A DNA stretch of 53,096 nt from an uncultured Collinsella sp. GTDB taxonomy: Bacteria; Actinomycetota; Coriobacteriia; Coriobacteriales; Coriobacteriaceae. The notes under the pieces were generated by a model. The model worked only from the letters and a program-made list of their open reading frames with translations. It searched no databases and was not told where the DNA came from. The translations under genes and the position numbers were made by a program. Shown piece by piece: positions 16,366-24,709 of this stretch (its first letter is position 1; each line of letters opens with the position of its first letter). The stretch covers positions 1-53,096 of the forward strand of contig CASDZW010000016.1 of the NCBI GenBank assembly GCA_949285915.1, given 5' to 3'.

Positions 16366-17706
16366 ATGGACCAGCAGCAGTACATAGACTTCGTTCTGCG
16401 CACCGTCGAGGAGCGCGACATCCGCTTCATCCGCCTATGGTTCTGCGACGTGCTCGGGCGCCTCAAGAGCTTCGCGATTGCGCCGGAGGATCTTGAGGCG
16501 GCCTTTGAGGAGGGCATTGGCTTCGACGGCTCTGCCATCGAGGGCTTCACGCCCAAGGAAGAGGCCGATATGCTGGCCTTCCCCGATCCGTCAACCTTCC
16601 AGGTGCTTCCGTGGCGTCCCAAGCACGACGGCGCGGCGCGCATGTTCTGTGACGTCTGCACCCCCGATCGTAAGCCCTTTGCAGGTGACCCGCGCGAGGC
16701 CCTGCGCCGCATGTTCTATCGTGCCGAGGCGCGCGGCTACCTGCTGAACGTAGGCGCTGAGCTCGAGTACTACTACTTCCCCAACGACCATACGCCCGAG
16801 CCGCTTGACGACGTGGGATACTTTGACCTCACGCCGGACGACTCGGCGCGCGACCTGCGCCGCGAGACGGTCCTCATGCTCGAGAAGATGAGCATTCCGG
16901 TCGAGTACACCTTCCACTCGTCGGGCCGCTCGCAGCATGGGATCTCGCTGCGCCACGCCGAGGCGCTCACGGCGTCCGACGCCATCACCACGGCAAAGCA
17001 CGTCATCCGTCTCGAGGCCTATCAGGCGGGCATCCACGCGTCGTTCATGCCCAAGCCCATCAAGGGCGAGGCGGCTAGCGCCATGATGCTCCACCAGTCG
17101 CTTTTCGACCACAACGGCAACAACGTTTTCTGGGGCCCGGACGACCCGGTCTACCACCTGTCGCCCATCGCAAAGAGCTACATGGCAGGCGTGCTTGCCC
17201 ACGCGCGCGAGATGGCCGCCATCACTAACCCCACGGTCAACTCCTACAAGCGCATCCTCGGCGATGAGGGTCCCACGCCCAAGGCTGCTACCTGGGGTTT
17301 GCGCAACCGCGCCGCGATGATCCGCGTCCCCATCTACAAGCCGGACAAGGAGCTCTCCACGCGCATCGAGCTGCGCTCGCCCGATCCCATGGCAAATCCG
17401 TACCTCGTGAACGCCGTGACGCTCGCGGCGGGTCTCGACGGTATCGAGCGCGGCCTCACACTGCCGGCGGAGAGCACGGCCGACGTGCTCAACATGTCGG
17501 CCGATGAGCTCGAGGCCGCGGGCATCGCATCGCTGCCGCGCAACCTCGACGAGGCGCTCGACATCTTTGAGGCGTCCGACTTTATGAAAGACGCGCTCGG
17601 CGAGCACATCCACACGTTCTTCCTCGCAAAGAAGCGCGACGAGTGGAACAAGTTCGCCTCGACGGTGACCGAGTGGGAGGTCAGGCACTACCTGGCAAAC
17701 TCGTAA
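16366..17706 (+). CDS. glnA: Type I glutamine-synthetase-like protein with altered metal site
   Basis: This 446-residue protein matches GSI along its length: FDGSAIEGF, NVGAELEYYYF (Glu132, Glu134), GIHASFMPKP, NPTVNSYKR, TWGLRNRAAMIRVP and STRIELRSPDPMANPY. Compared by eye with Bacillus subtilis GlnA, three metal ligands are replaced: the two Glu of HHEVAPGQHEI become Ser185 and Gly192 (FHSSGRSQHGI), and the His of NGSGMH becomes Met241 (AASAMM). I re-read these codons in the DNA. Normal glutamine synthesis is therefore doubtful. It may be a regulatory pseudo-enzyme, or act on another amine. A GlnR-like box precedes it and glnR follows. Confidence 0.85.
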   Translation: MDQQQYIDFVLRTVEERDIRFIRLWFCDVLGRLKSFAIAPEDLEAAFEEGIGFDGSAIEGFTPKEEADMLAFPDPSTFQVLPWRPKHDGAARMFCDVCTPDRKPFAGDPREALRRMFYRAEARGYLLNVGAELEYYYFPNDHTPEPLDDVGYFDLTPDDSARDLRRETVLMLEKMSIPVEYTFHSSGRSQHGISLRHAEALTASDAITTAKHVIRLEAYQAGIHASFMPKPIKGEAASAMMLHQSLFDHNGNNVFWGPDDPVYHLSPIAKSYMAGVLAHAREMAAITNPTVNSYKRILGDEGPTPKAATWGLRNRAAMIRVPIYKPDKELSTRIELRSPDPMANPYLVNAVTLAAGLDGIERGLTLPAESTADVLNMSADELEAAGIASLPRNLDEALDIFEASDFMKDALGEHIHTFFLAKKRDEWNKFASTVTEWEVRHYLANS

Positions 17707-17816
17707 GGTCGCGTTGCCGAGAGACGCGCTCGCGAGCCCCTCGGCGTTATACAAAAGCCCGGCTGCGGGCGCACAGGCACCCGCGGTAGTTTGAACGTTT
17801 TTCTAGGAGGTGGAGC

Positions 17817-18479
17817 ATGGCGGAGAACAGCATCCTTTTCATGGCGCGCACGACGCGCTACAACGATTTTGCCCGCACGCTCGCCGAAACTGCCGGCTAC
17901 GAGGTTGTGCTCGCCACGCCCGATTCGCCCAACGCCGTGCACGATTTCTGTTTGCTGCTGCTCGATGCCGACGGTGTGCGCAACGACCGTATCGAGCAGA
18001 TCTCCAAGTGGCTCGAGGACCGCGGCGGCATCCCCATGCTCGTCATCGCCGATGACGAGGCGCTCGGCTCGCTGCACCTGCCGGCTCACTCGCACTCCGA
18101 CTTTGTGTGTCCCACGGCGACGCCGACCGAGCTCGCCGTGCGCGTGCGGCGTCTGGTGGGCCAGGAGGAATCGTTTGCCGCAGACGACGTGCTGCGCGTG
18201 GACGACATGGTCATCAACCTCGCGACCTATCAGGTCACCATCGAGGACGAGCCCGTGGACCTCACGCTCATGGAGTACTCGTTGCTCTCCTTCTTGGCGA
18301 CGCACCCCAACCGCGCCTACAGCCGCGAGGTGTTGCTGCACCGTGTGTGGGGCTTCGAGTACTGCGGCGGCACCCGCACAGTCGACGTGCACATCCGCCG
18401 TATCCGCTCCAAGGTGGGCCCGCAGATCGCGGCGCACATCACCACCGTGCGCGGCGTGGGATACCTCTTTAAGGACTGA
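17817..18479 (+). CDS. glnR: GlnR-type orphan response regulator (OmpR family)
   Basis: GlnR is the global nitrogen regulator of Actinobacteria. The 220-residue protein has an N-terminal receiver-like domain (about 1-115) that lacks the usual acidic pair near the start (NSILFMARTTRYNDF). The C-terminal winged helix contains LTLMEYSLLSFLATHPNRAYSREVLLHRVWG and FEYCGGTRTVDVHIRRIR, very close to the GGTRTVDVHVRRLRAKLG of Streptomyces GlnR. No histidine kinase is adjacent. Location 110 nt after a glutamine-synthetase-like gene supports a nitrogen role. TAGGAGGTGG precedes the ATG. Confidence 0.82.
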   Translation: MAENSILFMARTTRYNDFARTLAETAGYEVVLATPDSPNAVHDFCLLLLDADGVRNDRIEQISKWLEDRGGIPMLVIADDEALGSLHLPAHSHSDFVCPTATPTELAVRVRRLVGQEESFAADDVLRVDDMVINLATYQVTIEDEPVDLTLMEYSLLSFLATHPNRAYSREVLLHRVWGFEYCGGTRTVDVHIRRIRSKVGPQIAAHITTVRGVGYLFKD

Positions 18480-18490
18480 CGCTGCATCCC

Positions 18491-18506
18491 GAAACAGGGC
18501 GGAAAC
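18491..18506 (+). promoter_or_regulatory. GAAAC-N6-GAAAC repeat after glnR
   Basis: Two GAAAC motifs six bases apart lie in the 128-nt gap between glnR and htrA, and a third GAAAC occurs at 18523-18527. The spacing is that of GlnR half sites, but the GTNAC partner is missing. The nearby TGAAACC/GGTTTTCA hairpin could be a weak terminator. Confidence 0.25.
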
Positions 18507-18607
18507 CATTCTTAAGAAGCAGTGAAACCGGGGGGTTTTCATTCACCGTGCCGGTGAGATGGGGTACAACGTAGCAGAACTTCAATTCTAGGAAAGGAAG
18601 CACTGCT

Positions 18608-20044
18608 ATGGATAACGAGCACACGCCTGAGCGCTCCGAGTGGGGGAGCAACGCCGGCGGTCCCACGCCACCGCGCATGGCAGTTGAGCCGACTCCGCAG
18701 AACAGCGACGACGAGTCGTCTGAGACGACGCAGATGCCGGGTTCCGGCACACAGGATGGCACGGGCGCGACCGAGCACATCCCCTTTGTCCCCTCGACTG
18801 CGACCGATACCCGCACCGTGGTTAAGGTCAAGACCAAAAAGCTCCCGGTCTTTTTGGCCTCGCTCGGCGGCTTGGTAGTTGGCGCGGTGCTGGTGATCGC
18901 GCTTGTTATGGTGGGCGCGTTCCGCATTTCCGACACCGATGTCTCGGCCGAGGTCCCTGTGACCCAGACAATCGACATCGATCCCGAGGACACCACGCTT
19001 GCCGAGGCGGTTGCCGCCAAGTGCCTGCCGTCTGTTGTGTCCATCTCCACCGAGACCCAGGAGGGCGGCGGCGTTGGCTCCGGCGCCATCATCGATACGG
19101 ACGGCAACATCCTCACTAACTACCATGTTATCGAGGGCGCCACGGCCATTTCGGTCACCGTCAACGACGAGACGAGCTACGAGGCCGAGGTCGTGGGCAC
19201 CGACGAGTCGAGCGACCTGGCTGTCATCCGCCTGGTGGATGCCGACACCTCGACGCTCACGCCTATCGAGATTGGTGACTCCGACGATCTTTCCGTGGGC
19301 GAGTGGGTCATGGCAATCGGCAGCCCGTTTGGCAACGAGCAGTCTGTCTCCACGGGCATCGTGAGCGCGCTTTACCGCTCCACGGCCATGCAGTCCTCCA
19401 CGGGCACTTCGATCTACGCCAACATGATCCAGACCGACGCTGCCATTAACCCGGGCAACTCCGGTGGCGCGCTCGTCAACGCCGAGGGCCAGCTCATCGG
19501 CATCAACTCGATTATCGAGAGCTACTCCGGCTCGAGCTCGGGCGTGGGCTTTGCGATTCCCGTCAACTATGCGATGCAGATTGCCGAGCAGATCATCGCC
19601 GGCGAGACGCCTGCGCATCCGTATCTGGGCGTGAGCGTGACCTCGGTGAACCCCTTCACCGCACGTCGTGAGAACCTCTCGGTTTCCGAAGGCGCGCTTG
19701 TGGCCGAGGTGAACGAGGGCACACCGGCAGCTGAGGCGGGCCTTCAGGTGAACGACATCGTTACGGCGGTCGACGGCGATGCGGTGACCTCAGCAGACGG
19801 TCTCATCATCGCGCTGCGCGAGCACGCCGTGGGCGACACGGTCACCCTCACGGTTGTTCGTGGCAACGACACCATGGACGTGGATGTGACACTCGGCTCC
19901 GACGCCGACCTGCAGACCGAGCAGCAGGACACCTCTTCGGGCAACGGCTCGTCCATGACCGAGGAAGAGTTCCTGCAGTACCTCGAGGAGCTCATGGGCG
20001 GTCGCTACGGCGGCGGTCAGGGCCAGGGCCGCCAAATCGGATAG
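18608..20044 (+). CDS. htrA: HtrA/DegP-like membrane-anchored serine protease
   Basis: This protein degrades or refolds damaged extracytoplasmic proteins. The 478-residue sequence has a polar cytoplasmic N-terminus (1-78), one membrane helix (about 80-103), a trypsin-like domain with the triad His173 (TNYHVIEG), Asp203 (SSDLAVI) and Ser285 (NPGNSGGAL), and one PDZ domain (about 345-440). It ends in a Gly-rich tail. The Tyr before His173 replaces the usual Ala of TNAHV. AGGAAAGGAAG lies before the ATG. It follows glnR but is probably transcribed separately and ends at a very strong terminator. Confidence 0.93.
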   Translation: MDNEHTPERSEWGSNAGGPTPPRMAVEPTPQNSDDESSETTQMPGSGTQDGTGATEHIPFVPSTATDTRTVVKVKTKKLPVFLASLGGLVVGAVLVIALVMVGAFRISDTDVSAEVPVTQTIDIDPEDTTLAEAVAAKCLPSVVSISTETQEGGGVGSGAIIDTDGNILTNYHVIEGATAISVTVNDETSYEAEVVGTDESSDLAVIRLVDADTSTLTPIEIGDSDDLSVGEWVMAIGSPFGNEQSVSTGIVSALYRSTAMQSSTGTSIYANMIQTDAAINPGNSGGALVNAEGQLIGINSIIESYSGSSSGVGFAIPVNYAMQIAEQIIAGETPAHPYLGVSVTSVNPFTARRENLSVSEGALVAEVNEGTPAAEAGLQVNDIVTAVDGDAVTSADGLIIALREHAVGDTVTLTVVRGNDTMDVDVTLGSDADLQTEQQDTSSGNGSSMTEEEFLQYLEELMGGRYGGGQGQGRQIG

Positions 20045-20064
20045 CGATACACGAAACTGCCAAG

Positions 20065-20160
20065 AGGCCCTCCCGGGTTCCTCTGAGGCGTGGTCCTCGC
20101 CGCTTTGCGGCTGCGGGAAACGCCTCCGAGGAACCCGGGGGGGGGCTCTTTGCGTTTATT
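20065..20160 (+). terminator. Long terminator hairpin after htrA
   Basis: 20072-20090 pairs with 20121-20139 over 19 positions with one mismatch (CCCGGGTTCCTC...GAGGAACCCGGG). The 30-nt apex holds its own small stem. GAGGCCC and GGGGGCTC extend the base. TTTGCGTTTATTT follows. Confidence 0.75.
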
Positions 20161-20213
20161 TCGGTTGTCTATCTTATGGGCGGGCCTTCTTGTTTTTGAG
20201 ATTTGCCCCGAGA

Positions 20214-20409
20214 TGGTCAGAGACCCCCGCAGAATAATAAAGAACCCCTTTGTAGCGAGGAATTCAGGGCTATTTTGAGGCTTGGATTCGAATGGATTGC
20301 AACGTTTGGGCAGGATTTGAAGTTCCGGTGCGATAGGACTTGCTTGGATACCCGGTCAAAAACCCTTGAAGTAGGGGGTTGTTTATTATTCTACGGGGGT
20401 CTCTGACCA
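20214..20409. mobile_element. MITE-like element with 36-bp terminal inverted repeats
   Basis: The 36-nt ends 20214-20249 and 20374-20409 are inverted copies matching at 33 of 36 positions, both starting TGGTCAGAGACCCCCG. They enclose 124 bp with no plausible gene and visibly lower GC than the surroundings. No transposase and no clear target duplication are seen. It lies between the htrA terminator and the dCMP deaminase promoter. A dispersed non-autonomous element is most likely; a large hairpin regulator is the alternative. Confidence 0.7.
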
Positions 20410-20431
20410 CGGAGTCGTTCGCATGCCCATC

Positions 20432-20460
20432 TGGCATAGGCCACTTGAAGCGGGTAGAAT
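20432..20460 (+). promoter_or_regulatory. Candidate promoter of the dCMP deaminase gene
   Basis: TAGAAT (20455-20460) lies 29 nt before the ATG and is preceded by a weak -35 TGGCAT at 17-nt spacing. The GGTAGAAT string is shared with the murB promoter region. Confidence 0.4.
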
Positions 20461-20489
20461 GGCCCTACCTAAACGACGAGGAGGTTGCC

Positions 20490-20960
20490 ATGCCGGGCAA
20501 GCGTCAGGATGTCATCAGCTGGGACGAGTTTTTCATGCGCGCCGCCGTTGCGGCGAGCCTGCGCTCGAAGGACCCCAACACGCAGGTGGGCGCCTGCATT
20601 GCCGATACCAACAACCGCATCCTGTCGGTTGGCTACAACGGCACGCCCTCGGCGCTCAACGATGACGACTTCCCGTGGGGCACGGCTGACGATCCGTTGC
20701 ACGACAAGCACAACTACGTCATCCATGCAGAGGCAAACGCGATTCTTAACTACCGCGGCTCGCTCAAGGACATGGCGGGCGCTACCGTCTACGTGACGCT
20801 CTTCCCGTGCCATGAGTGTGCCAAGACCCTGGTCCAGGCGGGCATCGGCGAGGTCGTCTATCTCGATGACAAGTATTGCGGCACCGAGGACAACCTCATC
20901 TCCAAGAACATCTTTGACCGCTGCGGCATTCGCTATCGCCAGATCGAGCTTTCCGATTAA
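20490..20960 (+). CDS. Deoxycytidylate (dCMP) deaminase
   Basis: This enzyme converts dCMP to dUMP for thymidylate synthesis. The 156-residue protein has the zinc and catalytic motif HAEANAI (His79, Glu81) and PCHEC (Cys107, Cys110) of the cytidine/deoxycytidylate deaminase family. It also has ISWDEFFMRAAVAASLRSKDPNTQVGACI, typical of dCMP deaminases and ComEB. GAGGAGG lies just before the ATG. No other nucleotide genes lie nearby. Confidence 0.93.
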   Translation: MPGKRQDVISWDEFFMRAAVAASLRSKDPNTQVGACIADTNNRILSVGYNGTPSALNDDDFPWGTADDPLHDKHNYVIHAEANAILNYRGSLKDMAGATVYVTLFPCHECAKTLVQAGIGEVVYLDDKYCGTEDNLISKNIFDRCGIRYRQIELSD

Positions 20961-21011
20961 CGGCGGTAGCTGGCCGCCCCGATAAGGTGCGCTAGTTCAT
21001 GTTTTCTACCA

Positions 21012-21053
21012 AGGCGCTCTCTTTATTCTTCAAAAAGAATAAAGAGAGCGCCT
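21012..21053. other. Perfect 19-bp hairpin without U-tract
   Basis: 21012-21030 and 21035-21053 are perfect inverted copies (AGGCGCTCTCTTTATTCTT and its complement) with loop CAAA. It lies between the deaminase gene and the rnf promoter. No T-run follows on either strand, so it is an atypical terminator or RNA-stability element. Confidence 0.6.
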
Positions 21054-21083
21054 ATTGTGCGCGCTTCAACTCGCATTCTCGTG

Positions 21084-21112
21084 TTCAAAATGTGAAGGTA
21101 TGCCGTTACAAT
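21084..21112 (+). promoter_or_regulatory. Promoter of the rnf operon
   Basis: TTCAAA (21084-21089), a 17-nt spacer and TACAAT (21107-21112) lie 81 nt before the rnfC ATG. Confidence 0.55.
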
Positions 21113-21192
21113 AGAGTGCATGCATGTATAGACACCGTTCTGTCTGCCGGGAGAGCCTGCTTTCGGCAGAGCATGAGGGGGAAGGGGAGTTG

Positions 21193-22530
21193 ATGTTCTC
21201 TCTGCACAAGACGTTAGGCGGTGTGCATCCGCCGCAGTGCAAGGACACGCGGGACTGCCCCGTCACGTCGATCGAGCCTCCCAAGCAGGTGCGCATCCCG
21301 CTGAACATGCACATCGGGGCCCCTGCCAAGCCGGTGGTGAACGTGGGCGACCACGTCTACATCGGTACGCTCATCGGCGATGGCGAAGGCCTCTGCGCGC
21401 CCGTGCACGCCACGGTTTCGGGCACGGTCACTTCGGTTGCCGAGGAGACGCTGCCCACGGGGCAGCACGCCCCGGTCGTCCAGATCGAGTCGGACGGCAA
21501 GATGGAGAACGATCCGGCGCTCGTAAAGCCGACGTACTCCAATAAGGACGAGTTCATCGAGTGCGTCCGCAAGTCGGGCGTTGTGGGCCTCGGCGGCGCT
21601 TCGTTCCCGTCGTGGTTCAAGATGAAGTGCCCTCCGGGCAAGAAGTTCGAGTTCGTCGTCGTCAACGGTATGGAGTGCGAGCCGTTCATCACGAGCGACT
21701 ACCGCCAGATGATGGAGCACGCCGAGCGCGTGGTCGACGGCGTTGCCCGTATCGCCCGTGCGCTGGAGATCCCCGCTGCCGTCATTGGCGTCGAGGATAA
21801 CAAGCCCGAGGCGGTCGACAAGCTCAACGAGGCCATCAAGACCAAGGGCGTTGGCGACTTTGTCGAGGTCCTCATGGTTCCCACGAAGTACCCCATGGGC
21901 GGCGAGAAGGTCCTCATCCAGTCCACCACGGGCCGCACGGTTCCTGCGGGCGGACTTCCTGTCGATGCGGGCTGCCTCGTGCTGAACGTCACCACGGTCT
22001 CGCGTATTGAGGAGTACTTCCGTTACGGTGTGCCGCTGGTCCGCAAGACCGTCACCATTGCCGGTGACTGCGTCAAGAACCCCGGTAACTACCGTATCCC
22101 CATCGGCATGAGCGTGCACGATGTGGTGGAGGCCACGGGCGGCCTTATCAAGGAGCCGCGCAAGATTATCATGGGTGGTCCCATGATGGGTCGCACCATC
22201 ACCGATATCGATTGCCCGATTCTCAAGGCCAACAACGCCATCCTCTGCCTCGAGGACAAGGCGATTCTGCCCGACGAGACGCCCTGCATCCGCTGCGGTC
22301 GTTGTGTGCGCGTGTGCCCCTTGGGCCTCATGCCCTTCCAGCTCGATGCTGCCTCCCGCAGCCATGACGTGGTCAAGCTCGACGAGTACGCCGTCATGAA
22401 CTGCATGGAGTGCGGCTCCTGCGCCTACACCTGCCCGGCGCACCGTCGCATCACCGCCTCGATTCGCGAGGGCAAGGGCTTCTACCGCTCCGAGACCGCG
22501 CGTCTCACGCAACCCGCGAAGGAGGCGTAA
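21193..22530 (+). CDS. rnfC: RnfC, ion-translocating oxidoreductase subunit C
   Basis: RnfC is the NADH-binding peripheral subunit of the Rnf complex, which couples ferredoxin:NAD+ electron transfer to Na+ or H+ pumping. The protein is 445 residues. An N-terminal RnfC domain (GGVHPPQCKDTRD) is followed by an NADH/FMN-binding core (VVGLGGASFPSWFKMKCP, VVNGMECEPFITSDYRQM) and two [4Fe-4S] motifs: CIRCGRCVRVCP near 365 and CMECGSCAYTCP near 404. The ATG at 21193 follows GGGGAG; an in-frame start at 21124 lies too close to the promoter. Confidence 0.96.
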   Translation: MFSLHKTLGGVHPPQCKDTRDCPVTSIEPPKQVRIPLNMHIGAPAKPVVNVGDHVYIGTLIGDGEGLCAPVHATVSGTVTSVAEETLPTGQHAPVVQIESDGKMENDPALVKPTYSNKDEFIECVRKSGVVGLGGASFPSWFKMKCPPGKKFEFVVVNGMECEPFITSDYRQMMEHAERVVDGVARIARALEIPAAVIGVEDNKPEAVDKLNEAIKTKGVGDFVEVLMVPTKYPMGGEKVLIQSTTGRTVPAGGLPVDAGCLVLNVTTVSRIEEYFRYGVPLVRKTVTIAGDCVKNPGNYRIPIGMSVHDVVEATGGLIKEPRKIIMGGPMMGRTITDIDCPILKANNAILCLEDKAILPDETPCIRCGRCVRVCPLGLMPFQLDAASRSHDVVKLDEYAVMNCMECGSCAYTCPAHRRITASIREGKGFYRSETARLTQPAKEA

Positions 22531-22535
22531 AGCGC

Positions 22536-23468
22536 ATGAACCTCATCAATGAAGCCTCCCCGCATTTCCACGGGAAGTCGCTTACCTGGCAGATCATGGG
22601 CGCCGTTTGCCTGGCGCTTCTGCCGACGCTCATCGCGGCGACCGCGCTCTACGGTCTCGCCGCTCCGCTTCTGGTGCTCGTCTGCATCGCCACGGCGCTC
22701 GTCTGCGAGCACGTGTGCTGCATGATCATGCACCGCGAGTCCACCGCCGGTGACTTCTCCTGCGTTGTTACGGCGATGCTTCTCGCCTATACGCTGCCCG
22801 CGACCTGCCCCTTCCATGTGGCTGTTGCCGGCACCGCATTTGCGATCATCGTGGTCAAGATGCTCTTCGGCGGCATCGGCTCCAACGTGTTCAACCCCGC
22901 CGTCGCCGGCCGTATCTTCATCATGGTGGCGTTCCCGTCGGCGCTCTCGAGCTACCCTGCCGTTCAGGGCACGCCTCTTGACGCCATCACCGGTGCAACC
23001 CCGCTTGCGGAGGCCGCCTCGGGCGCTCCCACCGCAAGCTACCTCGACCTTCTGCTCGGCACCCATGCGGGCGCCCTTGGCGAGACCTGCATCATCACGC
23101 TGCTCATCGGCTACATCTTCCTGCTTGCTGTGCGCGTGGTTGACGCATGGGCGACGGTGCCCTTCATCGCCACGGTCGCCATCATCACGGGCATCGGCGG
23201 CGAGGACGTCATCTATCAGGTGCTCGCCGGCGGTCTGGCCCTCGGCGCGTTCTTCATGGCGACGGATTACACCACCACTCCCATGACGCCCAAGGGCAAG
23301 ATCATCTTCGGCATTGGCTGCGGTGTCATTACCGCACTCGTGCGCCTGTTTGCCTCCGCCCCCGAGGGCGTGGCGTTCTCCATTCTCTTCATGAACATGT
23401 TCGTTCCGCTGATCGACCGCTACACGCGGACGCAGCCGGTGGGAGGTGTCAAGAATGCCCTCGTCTAA
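22536..23468 (+). CDS. rnfD: RnfD, membrane flavoprotein subunit
   Basis: RnfD is an integral membrane subunit carrying covalent FMN. The 310-residue protein has about eight to ten hydrophobic segments and the flavinylation motif TGAT in LDAITGATPLAEA, the Thr acceptor for ApbE, whose gene is at 7034-8107. GIGSNVFNPAVAGRIFIM is a family signature. It starts 5 nt after rnfC, with GAAGGAGG overlapping the rnfC end, and overlaps the start of rnfG by 14 nt. Confidence 0.95.
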   Translation: MNLINEASPHFHGKSLTWQIMGAVCLALLPTLIAATALYGLAAPLLVLVCIATALVCEHVCCMIMHRESTAGDFSCVVTAMLLAYTLPATCPFHVAVAGTAFAIIVVKMLFGGIGSNVFNPAVAGRIFIMVAFPSALSSYPAVQGTPLDAITGATPLAEAASGAPTASYLDLLLGTHAGALGETCIITLLIGYIFLLAVRVVDAWATVPFIATVAIITGIGGEDVIYQVLAGGLALGAFFMATDYTTTPMTPKGKIIFGIGCGVITALVRLFASAPEGVAFSILFMNMFVPLIDRYTRTQPVGGVKNALV

Positions 23469-24069
23469 CGAGACTCCCCAGAAGCTCTCCTGGATCGCCC
23501 GCCATCGTAACGGCTCTCTGTACGCCTTCGTGTGCGTGCTCGTTGCGGCTGTGGTGTGCGGCGGCGTGCTTGGCTTTGCCTATTACCAGGGCCAGTGGGC
23601 TACCTCTGCGTTCGCCGACGCCGACGCCCGCCTCGACGAGGCACAGGGCGGCGCCCAGCGCGCGCTCCTCTTCCCGGACGCCGCGAGCTTTGAGAAGCTC
23701 GACGCCCCGGCAATCGAGGGCCTCAACTCCGCGTATGTGACCGACGCGGGCGACTACGTCTTCGACGTCCAGTCCGCCGGCTACGCTGGTGACGTCCAGC
23801 TCATGATCGGTATCGCGTCCGACGGTACGGTCGCCGGTATCCAGGTTGTCTCCGAGCAGGAGACCGACGGCATCGGCACTAACGCCCTCACCGAGGACTT
23901 CTTCGGTACGTTCACCGGCCTTGCCGCCGAGGGAACGCTGACCGTCGAGGAGCCCGGCTCGGGTGAGACCCAGGTGGACGGCGTCTCCGGCGCGACCTTC
24001 ACCTCCAACGCTGTCGTCGCCGACCTGAACATCGCCTTCGAGGCTTACGCTCAGTTGGGAGGTAACTAA
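23455..24069 (+). CDS. rnfG: RnfG, FMN-carrying subunit
   Basis: RnfG has one membrane helix and an extracytoplasmic FMN domain. The 204-residue protein shows an N-terminal helix (LYAFVCVLVAAVVCGGVLGFAYY), the DGTVAGIQVVSEQETDGIG core and the flavinylation motif SGAT (DGVSGATFTSNAVV). The ATG at 23455 has GGAGGTG 8 nt upstream. An in-frame GTG at 23446 overlaps that site and is rejected. The start lies within the last codons of rnfD, showing translational coupling. Confidence 0.95.
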   Translation: MPSSNETPQKLSWIARHRNGSLYAFVCVLVAAVVCGGVLGFAYYQGQWATSAFADADARLDEAQGGAQRALLFPDAASFEKLDAPAIEGLNSAYVTDAGDYVFDVQSAGYAGDVQLMIGIASDGTVAGIQVVSEQETDGIGTNALTEDFFGTFTGLAAEGTLTVEEPGSGETQVDGVSGATFTSNAVVADLNIAFEAYAQLGGN

Positions 24070-24070
24070 T

Positions 24071-24709
24071 ATGGCTCTCAATGAGAACGTAGTGCGCGAG
24101 CAGAACGAGCGCATCGCCGACCTCGTGCGCACGCCGGCCTTCCTCGTGGCTGCCGGTTCGCTTACCGGCCTCGCTGCGGCGACTTCGGTTGAGAACGGTA
24201 TCGCTATCGGTGCGGTGAGCGCCATCGCCATCGTGGTTATGGCCGTGCTCGCTCGTCCTCTTCGCTCTATCACGGGCGTCTGGGCGCGCATCCCGGTGCT
24301 TCTTATGGTGAGCGCCACGGTCGTTGTGCTGCTCTCGTTTGCGATGCGCATCATCGACCCGCTCATCTACCAGAACCTCGGCATCTACCTGCCGCTCGCT
24401 GCGGTGAACGGCCTGGTTGCCGCCTTCATTTACGATGACGGCTTTACGGCAGGCCCCGCCAAGTGCCCGCTCGGCACCGCCGTGTTCTGCGCGGTGTGCA
24501 CGTTTGTGACGCTCGTCTTTGTGGGCTTTATCAACGGCATGTTTGCCACGGGTGCGGTCTTTGGCCTCACCATGCGTGAGCTCGCCGCCTCGCCCATCGC
24601 GATCTTCGGTACGCCCGCTGGGTCGCTTCTGGTGCTCGCGCTCGTGTGCACCTTCGTGAACTCGATCGTCGACGCCGCTCGCAAGAGCGCAGAGGGAGGT
24701 GAGCGTTAA
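24071..24709 (+). CDS. rnfE: RnfE, membrane subunit
   Basis: RnfE is a six-helix membrane protein of the RnfA/RnfE pair that forms the ion path and holds a membrane iron-sulfur centre. The 212-residue protein starts with a short polar N-terminus (NENVVREQNERIADLVRTPAFLV). Its family motifs include IYLPLAAVNGLV and CPLGTAVF, the latter containing one of few Cys. It begins 1 nt after rnfG and its stop overlaps the rnfA ATG (TAATG). The N-terminal region differs from many RnfE proteins but the position is standard. Confidence 0.92.
   Translation: MALNENVVREQNERIADLVRTPAFLVAAGSLTGLAAATSVENGIAIGAVSAIAIVVMAVLARPLRSITGVWARIPVLLMVSATVVVLLSFAMRIIDPLIYQNLGIYLPLAAVNGLVAAFIYDDGFTAGPAKCPLGTAVFCAVCTFVTLVFVGFINGMFATGAVFGLTMRELAASPIAIFGTPAGSLLVLALVCTFVNSIVDAARKSAEGGER

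Noticed and set aside
20065-20160. Left end of a mobile element
   Set aside because: The long inverted repeat is followed by T-rich DNA directly after htrA and has a short apex, which fits a terminator better.
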